Part shown: one piece after another, positions 1 to 8,106 of the stretch
Numbering within the stretch: position 1 is the first letter of the stretch
How the letters are laid out: each line of letters opens with the position of its first letter
From: Eubacteriales bacterium
GTDB taxonomy: Bacteria; Bacillota; Clostridia; Saccharofermentanales; DTU023
Assembly: GCA_030537525.1 (NCBI GenBank)
Contig: JAUNVU010000003.1
Location: 1-64,000 of the forward strand
Direction: 5' to 3'
Length of the DNA: 64,000 nucleotides
The notes under the pieces: model-generated
What the model saw: only the letters and a program-made list of their open reading frames with translations
What the model was told of the DNA's origin: nothing
Database searches by the model: none
Program-made: the position numbers and the translations under genes

Positions 1-72
1 TGCGGCCATTACTGGAACCATGGATAGGATCATGATCAGTACTAATGGCAAAGCAATTAGATATTTTTTCAT
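1..72 (-). CDS. N-terminus of an exported protein (partial)
   Basis: The gene runs off the left edge; only 24 codons are visible. They begin MKKYLIALPLVLI and end in VPVMAA, a classic Sec signal peptide: two lysines, a hydrophobic core, and an Ala-rich end that may be a signal peptidase I site. I chose the ATG at 72 because the ribosome binding site AAGGAGG at 81-87 sits 8 bases upstream; an in-frame ATG at 78 is too close to it. The function cannot be told from what is visible. Confidence 0.65.
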   Translation of the reverse strand, partial: MKKYLIALPLVLIMILSMVPVMAA

Positions 73-302
73 TTTCATTCCTCCTTCAAAGGATGTGTGT
101 TTTTGAAGCTATTGCTTCGAATGCATTGTCAGATTAGCAATTATCTTAGCTGAGCTCCTAGGTACATTTGTTCCAATCCGACTTTACGGAATTGTTACGG
201 ACCAGATTTCAGCAGCTCATCTGACTAGTCTTGGCACTATACTAGGGGTAGCAGAGCGGTTGCAGTATGTACATATGTACCTAATTTGCAACTTGCTCCC
301 AT

Positions 303-2510
303 TTATTTCTGCTGATTAACAAGCTTGCTAGCCTCTTGTATCAGCTTGTCTAGCGCTACTTCATCTAAACCACCCAACTGATAGGCGAGGACATTACCAG
401 CACTATCGAAGACAATATTACAGGGGAAGCCTGGGACAATACGTGTCAGACTATTGTTAATAACTATAGTCTGCTCTAATACTCTGCCGCGAATCCCTTC
501 TTCGAATATCTCTTCTAGATCTGTAAGAGTTTGGGCCTGCTCTTCCTTGCTGAGAAATTGGAGATCATAGTTGCCAATAAGATAGAGGACTTGAACGCTA
601 TTGTCTGTATCAGCGTTGACAGCTTCTAGTCTAGGTAGCTCCTCTATGCAGTATGGACACCAGGTGGTCATGTAGGAAACTATGGTCAGAGCTTCTTGCT
701 CGAAGATCTTCTCGTCTACTTCTTCACCTAGTAGATTCTTAGTCTTAAATTGCCAGTTCTTCTTGCGGCCAATCACTTCATCAATACCGAGGGCTCGGAA
801 GGCGTAGAGACTGTCCTCTATATCCTCGACTCCGTCGAAGAGTTCTTTGAATTCCTGCTTTTCCTTGCTCTTCAATCCCTTGGGGTCTGCCTTACCCTTG
901 GCGAAGTACTGTACCACATGATCGTCTTCGAAGATCTTAGTCAGATCCTTAATGTTTAGGTCTTCGACTAGTTTTTCGAGATCTTCTGGGGCCTTGTCCT
1001 TATTAAATACATAGAAGCCGAAGAGCGGGAATTTCTTGAAGCGGCCTTCTGCATTCACGCTTGGATAGTAATAGAACTCACGACCGTAGCGGAGCGCTTT
1101 ATCAGCTTGATCCGCGTTGTCAATGTCTAGACGCTGCCAGGGGCTAAAATCTTCTAGGTACTTTGCTGGCGCTTTAAACTTCGCGCCAAGTGGTAATAGA
1201 ACCTGATATCCCGCTTCCTGATCTTCTCTAGACAGATTGAGTTCAGGATCTGCGAGAATCTCAGCTATATCTGCATCGCTTAGTTCTTCTGAACTTGCAT
1301 CAGTGTCCTCTTTATCTTCAGTGTCCTTCTTATCTTCACTAACTTCTTCACCTCTGCTGAGAGCAATGGCCTCAGCGAAGGCGGCTTCTAGATCTTGATA
1401 TTTGCCAATATGTACTGACAACACGTCACCATTACTATCAACGAAGAAATTAGTCGGATAGTTCATGGCGTATTTAGTCAGACTGTTTTGCATGTCGTAA
1501 GAATTCTGTAATACCGGAAAGTTGATACCATATTTGCTGGAAAGTTCCTTGGCGGCCTTCATGGCCTTCTCATAGCTCTCGCTGCCAGCCTGTTCTGGTA
1601 CGATATCTGCAAAGATGCCGATAATATTGGCATTCTTCTCATCGAGGAATTCCTTCTTCGCATTTACGAAGTCCTCTAATTCATCGATACAGTGAGGGCA
1701 CCAGGTGGTCATGAAGGAAATCAGGGTAACTTCGTGATCCTTTAAGATCTCTTGATCAACTGCTTCATCTTCCAGGTTTACAGTCTTAAAGCGCCAGTTC
1801 TTGCTGGCACCAATAGATTCTTCTGGTAGGGTGGGCGGGAAGAGATAGATAGACTTTCTGACTTGCTTAGCAGCTTCCAGTAATTGCTCGTAGATTGCGC
1901 GATCCTCTTCGCCCAATTCCTGCACTGCCTCTGTATCTAGGCTACCCAGACCGAAATACTGACTGCGCTTGGCATCTTCTCTCGTCTGCTCAAGCTCTGG
2001 ATAGAGCATCTTCTCATTAAACTGCTCTTCGTCTTCTGGTCTTCTCGACTCATCTACGGCAATTACGCCGAAAATCGGGTAATCCATGTACTTCTCTGGA
2101 TTATCGCTAGGTTTGAAGTAGTATTCACGGGAGGCATCGATGAAGAGGTCTGGACCCACGTCAAATTGTCTATTGACTCGTCTAATCTGTTCGTGGTGAT
2201 CATTAAAGACCTGTGGCAAGGCAAATTTCGCGCCAGCTGGGAAATAAATAGAAGTTCCCTGCTTGCGTTCTGCTTCCGTTAGGCTGAGCTCGGGATCGTC
2301 TATTCTGCTGCCGTAGGCTTCTTTCTCCTGCTCAACAGTTTGAGACTCTGCCTCTTCGGATTCAGCTTCTGCAATAGTTGTGTGCTCTACGTCCACTGCA
2401 TCAGTTGCTTGAGTCGTATTATCGTCAACTTCCTTGACCTTCTCATCCTGGCAGGCAATGAGGCCGAAACTCATTAAGAGAGCCAGACATATACAGATGA
2501 TTTTCTTCAT
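303..2510 (-). CDS. Lipoprotein with two tandem TlpA-like thioredoxin modules
   Basis: Residues 1-20 form a lipoprotein signal peptide with lipobox LIAC, so Cys20 should be lipidated and the protein anchored outside the membrane. An acidic linker follows. Then one module occurs twice: a domain of about 130 residues (conserved GAKF and FPLFG/YPIFG blocks) followed by a thioredoxin fold. The redox sites are WCPHC (Cys271/Cys274) and WCPYC (Cys618/Cys621), each after the same MTTW lead. Candidate cis-prolines lie in NYPTNFF and GFPCNIVF. TlpA-like proteins reduce or exchange disulfides in exported proteins; this role is inferred. The accessory domain before each thioredoxin is not one I recognise. 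It is the second gene of a minus-strand pair with the related lipoprotein upstream (51-base gap). Confidence 0.8.
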   Translation of the reverse strand: MKKIICICLALLMSFGLIACQDEKVKEVDDNTTQATDAVDVEHTTIAEAESEEAESQTVEQEKEAYGSRIDDPELSLTEAERKQGTSIYFPAGAKFALPQVFNDHHEQIRRVNRQFDVGPDLFIDASREYYFKPSDNPEKYMDYPIFGVIAVDESRRPEDEEQFNEKMLYPELEQTREDAKRSQYFGLGSLDTEAVQELGEEDRAIYEQLLEAAKQVRKSIYLFPPTLPEESIGASKNWRFKTVNLEDEAVDQEILKDHEVTLISFMTTWCPHCIDELEDFVNAKKEFLDEKNANIIGIFADIVPEQAGSESYEKAMKAAKELSSKYGINFPVLQNSYDMQNSLTKYAMNYPTNFFVDSNGDVLSVHIGKYQDLEAAFAEAIALSRGEEVSEDKKDTEDKEDTDASSEELSDADIAEILADPELNLSREDQEAGYQVLLPLGAKFKAPAKYLEDFSPWQRLDIDNADQADKALRYGREFYYYPSVNAEGRFKKFPLFGFYVFNKDKAPEDLEKLVEDLNIKDLTKIFEDDHVVQYFAKGKADPKGLKSKEKQEFKELFDGVEDIEDSLYAFRALGIDEVIGRKKNWQFKTKNLLGEEVDEKIFEQEALTIVSYMTTWCPYCIEELPRLEAVNADTDNSVQVLYLIGNYDLQFLSKEEQAQTLTDLEEIFEEGIRGRVLEQTIVINNSLTRIVPGFPCNIVFDSAGNVLAYQLGGLDEVALDKLIQEASKLVNQQK

Positions 2511-2561
2511 GCTAATTCCTCCAAATACAATGGTAATTTTGCGATTGTAATTTCAATGTAA

Positions 2562-3752
2562 TTATTTTAACACGATGTCAGCGAGCTCTGTCTCGCTCTT
2601 GATCCCGTAATATACAGCTTCGATGCTGCCGTCTTTCGCTATTTTCAAGAGGGCGGGACTATAACCCAAATATTGCAGAAGCTTAATCTGCCCTTCACGG
2701 TCAGCGACACAGAGCTCATACTTGCCCCCTGACTTCGCCTTGTAGGCTAAGAGTCGACTGCGATCCTCTTCGTCTAATTTATTTTGCACCAGGCTAGGCA
2801 TCGCGATTAGCTTGTCAACCTTCTTATCTAGCAACTCGAGATAATTTCTCTCGCTAGAGCGTAGGTCGTTGAAGACTAAGAGATAGCTATCCTTAATTTT
2901 CTTGACTTGCTTGCCCGAATTTAGATCATAAATCGGGAAGTCGAGAGAGGCATGGGCTATGACGAGTTCATCTTCAGCTTCTGGCTCGAAGAAATTCATA
3001 GAATTTATAATCGTCTCTCTAGCTTCATAGGCCATCTTATAATCGTCGAGAAAAGCTTCGCCAACTAGCTCAGGTTGATAGGGAGCATTCGCAACTACTA
3101 GGGTGTAGTTATCGCCTGCATTCAGAATTTTACGCTTCGTAAATTCTCTAGGAGCAGCTCTTTCTGTAAGAGATTCTGGTAATTTCTCATTTCTAAACAA
3201 TAAGATGCCAAAGAGTGGTATGCGCTCAGCTAGGAGTTCTTCAAGTCTATACGCCTTCTCCTCATCTGGCATGTCTATATTCGAGAGATCATCGAGGGCA
3301 ACTGCCGTACTAGGAAGTACGTAGTAGTAATAGCGACCATTGGCTACGGCCTCTTCTTCGAAGCGCGGATTGCCAACTCTATCCGACATAATCAGATATT
3401 GGAGCTCTCGCCAGATTTTAGGCAGATAATAGCAGTAACCCATATTGTGATTACAACGATAGCCCTGCTCATAGTCTGCAACCGATAATTCATTGGAGCT
3501 TAGAGCTGGGACCTCCTCTGGGGCTTGGTAAACTCGTTCTTCGCGCGTGCCCACAGTGCAGAAGCCTTCCGTTTTCAAATCGTTCAGCTGCGTACGCTCA
3601 GAATCGGATTGTGCATTTTCTGCTTCCGTTACTCTTCCGTCCGCATGTTCAGCAATTTCTGACTTCGTAGCACCCTGCTTACAAGCAGTCAGAGAAAATA
3701 GAGTGAGTAGAGCTAGGGTGATTGCTAGACTTCTCCTTACTATAATATTCAT
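2562..3752 (-). CDS. Lipoprotein paralogue with degenerate thioredoxin module
   Basis: The signal peptide ends in lipobox LTAC (Cys24), followed by a polar linker. The rest resembles one module of the downstream 735-residue lipoprotein: the sentence-like blocks LSVADYEQGYRC, GRYYYYVLPS and PLFGILLF match its LNLSREDQEAGYQ, GREFYYYPS and PLFGFYVF. The thioredoxin part keeps the strand DSYLLVFNDL, but where CxxC should stand it reads RSSERNYLELL, so it has no redox cysteines. I infer a binding or regulatory partner rather than a disulfide enzyme. First gene of the pair; the start has a modest purine-rich site upstream. Confidence 0.7.
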   Translation of the reverse strand: MNIIVRRSLAITLALLTLFSLTACKQGATKSEIAEHADGRVTEAENAQSDSERTQLNDLKTEGFCTVGTREERVYQAPEEVPALSSNELSVADYEQGYRCNHNMGYCYYLPKIWRELQYLIMSDRVGNPRFEEEAVANGRYYYYVLPSTAVALDDLSNIDMPDEEKAYRLEELLAERIPLFGILLFRNEKLPESLTERAAPREFTKRKILNAGDNYTLVVANAPYQPELVGEAFLDDYKMAYEARETIINSMNFFEPEAEDELVIAHASLDFPIYDLNSGKQVKKIKDSYLLVFNDLRSSERNYLELLDKKVDKLIAMPSLVQNKLDEEDRSRLLAYKAKSGGKYELCVADREGQIKLLQYLGYSPALLKIAKDGSIEAVYYGIKSETELADIVLK

Positions 3753-3864
3753 TATATATACCTCCAGTATTATGCTTAGGACAATAATCTAGCTTCATGT
3801 TAGCATATGAATGAGACTGCGCTATGACAGAAATCTGAAATCTCTTGAAGGAGGTCACAAGCAC

Positions 3865-4335
3865 TTGATCAGTCCAATTATCGAAAAAATTCTTCTCGCC
3901 AATGAAGGAGAGCTCTTCATCGAAGGCCATAAAGTGGCGACAGTACGCACTGAAAATACCTGTCTCCACGCCATTATGATCCTCAATACGGTTGGCTACA
4001 GCTCCGTACCTGTTCTCGATCGTGAGGGACGAGTGGCAGGCAAGATTTCTGCCCCCCTGATTTTCTCGGGAATTAAGGAAGAGCTCTGCTACAATTGGGA
4101 TAAATTGGCAGAGCGTAGAGTGTCGGAAGACATGTCTACAGATGTCGCCGTCCGTGACCACGGTTGCCAGTTAGAAGATATTCTCCATGATCTTGTGAAT
4201 CACAGCTTCATCTGCCTAGTTGATGAGAGCGGCTTCTTCCGAGGCATCATCACGCGCAAGGAGATCTTAAAGAGAGTCAACTTCCTCGCCCATGAATTTG
4301 AACACAAGCTAGAGGAAATGTCTAAGCAAGGTTAG
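3865..4335 (+). CDS. CBS-domain pair protein
   Basis: About 156 residues made of two CBS motifs, which usually bind adenine nucleotides: the first includes YSSVPVLDREGRVAGKIS, the second NHSFICLVDESGFFRGIITRKEIL. No other domain is present, so it looks like a stand-alone nucleotide sensor of the CbpA/CbpB type; the ligand and partner cannot be read from sequence. I chose the TTG at 3865 because a near-perfect ribosome binding site (AAGGAGGT, 3848-3855) lies 10 bases upstream. A longer reading from ATG 3811 exists but has no ribosome binding site. Its 3' end overlaps the convergent lysR gene by 14 bases. Confidence 0.7.
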   Translation: MISPIIEKILLANEGELFIEGHKVATVRTENTCLHAIMILNTVGYSSVPVLDREGRVAGKISAPLIFSGIKEELCYNWDKLAERRVSEDMSTDVAVRDHGCQLEDILHDLVNHSFICLVDESGFFRGIITRKEILKRVNFLAHEFEHKLEEMSKQG

Positions 4336-5215
4336 CTATACTCTTAATTAGATAATCTCTGAACGCTTCGCTGGCTGCGCTCTTCTGCCTGTTTGTCTTG
4401 TCAACTAAATAGAACTGTCTAGAGGCTTCATCGGCTGTAGCCGAGAGCTTGATTTCTTGCACCCGCCTACTCTCCAGAGCCTCCTTGGCCGCTATGCCTG
4501 AGACTAGGGAGATACCGAGTCCCGCCGCCACAGCTTCTACAACCGCCTGATTTGATGGCATTATCGCAATGCTTTGCAATCTATCAGCCAAATCTGACTC
4601 TTGCTTCAGGAAGAACTCCAATTCACGACCAGTTCCAGAACCAAGCTCACGCCTGATCAGAGGAATTTTCTGTCCAGCTTCTAGAAAATCACGATTCGTT
4701 GGAGCAATGAGGATTAGCCTATCACTCATGAGCTCTGTGTATTTGAGACCAGTGCGCTTATAAATGCTGCCGACAATACCGAACTCTAATTCCTCTTCCA
4801 AGACCTTGTAGGCGATCTCGCGAGAATCTGCACCAATGAGCTCGAAGCTGATATTATTCTCTAATTTTGAGAAATCGGCCATGATCTTCGGTAGTATATA
4901 CTCTGCCGGAGCTGAGGAGGCACCTATGGTAATAGAACCATGGAGGATTTCCGGCCTATTAAAATTGTCCACAAGCTCTTGGAGATCATCCCTGCGCTTC
5001 AAGATATCTTCGGCGTATTTGAGAAACTCACGGCCCACTTCCGTCAGTTCCACCTCCCTAGTCGAACGTTTGAGGAGCTTGGCACCGACAGAGCGCTCTA
5101 GTTCTGCCACCTGATTAGATACCGTGGGCTGGGAGACAAAGAGATTTTCTGCAGCTGTCGTGAAACTCTTATTGCGTACTACCTCTATGAAGGTCTCTAA
5201 CTGTTTAAATTGCAT
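4322..5215 (-). CDS. LysR-family regulator of the selenium cluster
   Basis: A standard LysR protein of 297 residues. The N-terminal winged helix-turn-helix is clear (QLETFIEVVRNKSFTTAAENLFVSQPTVSNQVAELE), followed by a linker helix and a two-lobed periplasmic-binding-like effector domain (SITIGASSAPAEYILP to the C-terminus). It most resembles the CysB/CysL-like LysR group often found next to selenium genes. It is co-transcribed with, and overlaps, the desulfurase gene. I chose the second of two adjacent ATGs, which is better spaced from AGAGG. By LysR habit it should control the divergent desulfurase/yedE promoters; the effector is unknown. Confidence 0.82.
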   Translation of the reverse strand: MQFKQLETFIEVVRNKSFTTAAENLFVSQPTVSNQVAELERSVGAKLLKRSTREVELTEVGREFLKYAEDILKRRDDLQELVDNFNRPEILHGSITIGASSAPAEYILPKIMADFSKLENNISFELIGADSREIAYKVLEEELEFGIVGSIYKRTGLKYTELMSDRLILIAPTNRDFLEAGQKIPLIRRELGSGTGRELEFFLKQESDLADRLQSIAIMPSNQAVVEAVAAGLGISLVSGIAAKEALESRRVQEIKLSATADEASRQFYLVDKTNRQKSAASEAFRDYLIKSIANLA

Positions 5216-6380
5216 CATGCACCTCTAAATACTCTCTAATATATTCACAAACCTTAGTAATTTCAGACTTGCTATTGGCGTAGCCGAAGGAGAAGCGAAT
5301 AGTCCCTTGGGGGAAGCTGCCAAGACTCTTATGAGCTAGCGGCGCGCAGTGCAAGCCCACTCTCGTGAGCACTTCCCGCTCGGCAAGGAAGTTTGCCAGA
5401 GCGCTGGGATCTATTTCGCCGGTAGTCAGGGAAACGACCCCGACTTGCCTACTTCTATCACTTGGGCCAAGAATTTCGAACTCAGGGCAATTAAGCTCTT
5501 CTATGCCCGCTATGAATTCATTCTTCAATTCATTCTTGTGGGCTTGAATTTGCTCTAGCTTATCAGCCTCTAGAAGCCAGCTTAGGGCCGCATTTAGACC
5601 TGCGATAGCTGGGAGATTTAAGGTACCGGCCTCGAAGCGATCTGGTAGATTATCCGGCATTTGCAGTGATTGAGAAAACGAGCCCGTCCCACCTGCAATG
5701 ACTGGTTTCAGAATGCTTGCAAATTCCTTATCTAGAAACACACCACCCAGTCCCTGAGGTCCCAGTAGACCTTTATGTGCCGTAAAGCAGATGGCCTGAG
5801 CCTGAAGCTTAGTGATGTCCAAGTCGCAACTGCCCAGTGCTTGGGCACTGTCGACAATGAAGTAGACTCCATATTTCTTGAGTATTTTACCCATGCTTGC
5901 TAGATCTTGGATGGTGCCAGAGACATTGGAGGCGGCGGTGAAGAAGGCCGCTTTCGGCTTCTGCCCCTTCTCTTCTAGCTCCAGTAGTTTAGCTTCTAGG
6001 CTCTCGGCTGGGATGAAGCCCTCGGAATCTGCCTCAATGATGACTGTTTGAGCCGCTTTTTGCTGATTCAGAGGGCGGAGTACAGAATTATGCTCCATGG
6101 AAGAGCAGAGTACTGTATCACCTGGCTCGATTAAAGCGAGGACGATTTGATTGAGGCTGTAGGTAATACCCGCATTTAAGATGACTTGCCGAGGATCTTC
6201 TAAGCCGACTAGTCTGGCTAGCTGTAAGCGACAATTATAAACTGTCTCCGCTATGCTACTGGCCGCCTGATAGTCACCACGGCCAAGATTGAAGGCACCT
6301 TCCTTGAGGTATCTGTAGACGGCCTCCGGCACTGGCGGCGCCTTGGGAAATGAACTGGAAGCCTGGTCGAAATTGATCAT
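5205..6380 (-). CDS. NifS-like cysteine desulfurase / selenocysteine lyase
   Basis: A 391-residue class V aminotransferase-fold enzyme. It shows the pyridoxal phosphate lysine in TAHKGLLGPQG (Lys203), the cofactor-binding Asp in VDSAQALG (Asp177), the His of SMEHNS (His97), and the persulfide-forming cysteine in RVGLHCAPLAH (Cys345). It belongs to the desulfurase group typified by E. faecalis EF2568, which recurs in selenium-utilisation loci. The expected reaction is removal of S or Se from cysteine or selenocysteine to give an enzyme-bound persulfide or perselenide. Divergent from yedE across 132 bases and in an operon with lysR; I infer that it supplies selenium. A role in iron-sulfur or general sulfur transfer is possible. 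Confidence 0.85.
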   Translation of the reverse strand: MINFDQASSSFPKAPPVPEAVYRYLKEGAFNLGRGDYQAASSIAETVYNCRLQLARLVGLEDPRQVILNAGITYSLNQIVLALIEPGDTVLCSSMEHNSVLRPLNQQKAAQTVIIEADSEGFIPAESLEAKLLELEEKGQKPKAAFFTAASNVSGTIQDLASMGKILKKYGVYFIVDSAQALGSCDLDITKLQAQAICFTAHKGLLGPQGLGGVFLDKEFASILKPVIAGGTGSFSQSLQMPDNLPDRFEAGTLNLPAIAGLNAALSWLLEADKLEQIQAHKNELKNEFIAGIEELNCPEFEILGPSDRSRQVGVVSLTTGEIDPSALANFLAEREVLTRVGLHCAPLAHKSLGSFPQGTIRFSFGYANSKSEITKVCEYIREYLEVHDAI

Positions 6381-6430
6381 CTCTTATCCTCTCTTACTTA
6401 GTAATTTGCTACCTGTTTTACTACTCTTTT

Positions 6431-6452
6431 TCTTATTCGAATATTGATAAGA
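6431..6452. promoter_or_regulatory. Candidate LysR operator between desulfurase and yedE
   Basis: An inverted repeat TCTTAT-N10-ATAAGA lies in the 132-base divergent region. Spacing and symmetry fit a LysR-type recognition site, and a LysR gene is the neighbour. The match is by shape only. Confidence 0.4.
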
Positions 6453-6512
6453 TTTTTCTATTTCTCATTTTAGCATTTTTTATATATCATTTACTAGCTA
6501 GGAGGAGAACAT

Positions 6513-7610
6513 ATGCGATTTAAAAATAAACTTCTCATCATTATCTCTGGCCTCCTGATCGGAGCTGCCGCTATCATTCTCATGACCCAAGGTAATCCTG
6601 CCAATATGGGCTTCTGCCTCGCCTGCTTCCTGAGGGATACGGCTGGCGCTTTGAAGCTCCACCAAGCAGCCGTCGTGCAATATGCCCGGCCTGAGGTCAT
6701 CGGTCTCGTACTCGGTTCATTCATAATTAGCTTAGTCAAGAAAGAATTTCGGGTCCAAGGTGGCTCGGCTCCTTTCTTGCGCCTCGTTATGGGGGCCATC
6801 TTGATGATCGCTGCCCTGGTCTTCCTTGGCTGCCCACTGCGCATGGTCCTTAGAATGGCCGCTGGTGACCTCTCGGCCTATCTTGGCCTACTGGGCTTCA
6901 TTGCCGGTATCTTCGTCGGTACACAGTTCTTGAAACGCGGTTTCTCACTGGGTAGAACCTATGCCCAGCCGAAGATCTCGGGCTACATCTTCCCCGCTAT
7001 TCAGCTATTCTTACTAGTATTGCTGATGACTGGCTCATCTCTACTCGCCTTCTCTGAAAGTGGTCCAGGCGCAGCACATGCACCCGTGCTTCTGGCCCTT
7101 GGCTTCGCCCTCGTCATCGGCGTCTTGAATCAGCAGAGCAGAATTTGCCAGGCTGGTTGCTTCAGAGACCTCTTCTTAATCCAAGACTTCCACCTCTTCT
7201 GGGGTACACTCGCCATCTTCATCGCCGCCCTAATCGGCAATCTCATCATTGGTAATTTTGAATTTGTTGCCTACGGTCCGATCGCCCATCAAGATTGGCT
7301 GTGGAACTTCCTTTCCATGCTGGCTGTGGGGCTCGCCTCAACTCTCCTAGGTGGCTGCCCCATGCGCCAGCTAATCCTCTCAGGAACTGGAAATATCGAC
7401 TCCGTGATCACCGTGATCGGGATGGTCTTAGGTGCTGCATTTGCCCACAATATGGGCCTGGCCTCTGCACCAAATAAGCTCGACGAGGCTGGCCAATTAG
7501 TCGGTGGTCCAAGCCTCGCCGGTAAGTTTGCCGTAGTCGCTGGCCTCATCATTCTCGTAGTAATTGCTTTGCAGAAACGTCAAGTTAAGCAAGTTGAAAG
7601 GAAGATTTAA
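6513..7610 (+). CDS. yedE: YedE-family selenium/sulfur transporter
   Basis: A 365-residue integral membrane protein with about ten hydrophobic segments, built as two related halves. Each half carries the conserved cysteine motifs of the YeeE/YedE family: GFCLACFLRD and GCPLRM in the first half, CQAGCFRD and GGCPMRQ in the second. YeeE is a thiosulfate importer that relays its substrate along such cysteines; the YedE branch is linked to selenium metabolism. The immediate company (TusA/YedF-like protein, DUF3343, desulfurase, LysR) supports selenium rather than thiosulfate. Good ribosome binding site AGGAGG. Its stop overlaps the start of the next gene (TAATG), implying coupled translation. Confidence 0.85.
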   Translation: MRFKNKLLIIISGLLIGAAAIILMTQGNPANMGFCLACFLRDTAGALKLHQAAVVQYARPEVIGLVLGSFIISLVKKEFRVQGGSAPFLRLVMGAILMIAALVFLGCPLRMVLRMAAGDLSAYLGLLGFIAGIFVGTQFLKRGFSLGRTYAQPKISGYIFPAIQLFLLVLLMTGSSLLAFSESGPGAAHAPVLLALGFALVIGVLNQQSRICQAGCFRDLFLIQDFHLFWGTLAIFIAALIGNLIIGNFEFVAYGPIAHQDWLWNFLSMLAVGLASTLLGGCPMRQLILSGTGNIDSVITVIGMVLGAAFAHNMGLASAPNKLDEAGQLVGGPSLAGKFAVVAGLIILVVIALQKRQVKQVERKI

Positions 7611-7816
7611 TGAAATTAATTGATGCCTGTGGTCTGGCCTGTCCAGAGCCTGTCATTCTCTGTAGAAATGCAGTCGCAGCTGGGGAGTTTCCCTTCGCCA
7701 TCGAAGTAAACGACCAGACGCCCAAGGAAAACATCTTGCGCTACTTGAAGAACAATAAGCACAGCGCAGAAATTGAAAATCTGGGTGATATTATCAGAAT
7801 CATCGTCAATAACTAA
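7610..7816 (+). CDS. TusA/YedF-like sulfur (selenium) carrier protein
   Basis: 68 residues forming a single TusA/SirA fold. The signature DACGLACPEPVILC holds the active cysteine (CPxP motif) that carries the persulfide. YedF proteins of selenium loci usually have about 200 residues with a DsrE-like second domain; here the reading frame stops after the TusA domain. Translationally coupled to yedE. I infer that it receives S/Se from YedE or the desulfurase. Confidence 0.8.
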   Translation: MKLIDACGLACPEPVILCRNAVAAGEFPFAIEVNDQTPKENILRYLKNNKHSAEIENLGDIIRIIVNN

Positions 7817-7820
7817 TAAG

Positions 7821-7840
7821 ATTTGCTATAATCGCTTCCG
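7821..7840 (+). promoter_or_regulatory. Extended -10 promoter giving a leaderless transcript
   Basis: TTGCTATAAT is an extended -10 (TG at 7824-7825, TATAAT at 7827-7832). The usual start point 7-8 bases downstream falls on or next to the GTG start codon at 7840. No ribosome binding site precedes the gene. Confidence 0.5.
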
Positions 7841-8091
7841 TGAAAGATTATCTGGCAAGTTTTTACACTCATTTCGGCGTGCTCTCGTTTAAGGCGCGCT
7901 TAGAGGCAAACGCTGCTCTTGAGATCAAGCAGATCGCCACCCCACGCGAACTCTCCGTGGCCTGCGGCACTGCTCTGAGCTTCCGACTGGCTAAGCCTCT
8001 TGACTTTAGTGAACTTGCCGACCTCGATACCGAGGCAATATATGAGGTAATTGACGGTAAGTACGTGGTAGTTTTCGACCAGCGTAATTAG
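7840..8091 (+). CDS. DUF3343 putative Se/S carrier protein
   Basis: 83 residues resembling DUF3343, a small family found beside YedE/YedF and selenium-dependent enzymes. It shows a predicted alpha/beta pattern and one cysteine in the segment LSVACGTALSF, the likely carrier site. It begins with GTG and has no ribosome binding site, but an extended -10 box lies 8 bases upstream, so it may be translated from a leaderless mRNA. Function is inferred from company only. Confidence 0.72.
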   Translation: MKDYLASFYTHFGVLSFKARLEANAALEIKQIATPRELSVACGTALSFRLAKPLDFSELADLDTEAIYEVIDGKYVVVFDQRN

Positions 8092-8106
8092 CTCAAAGGA
8101 GCAAGC

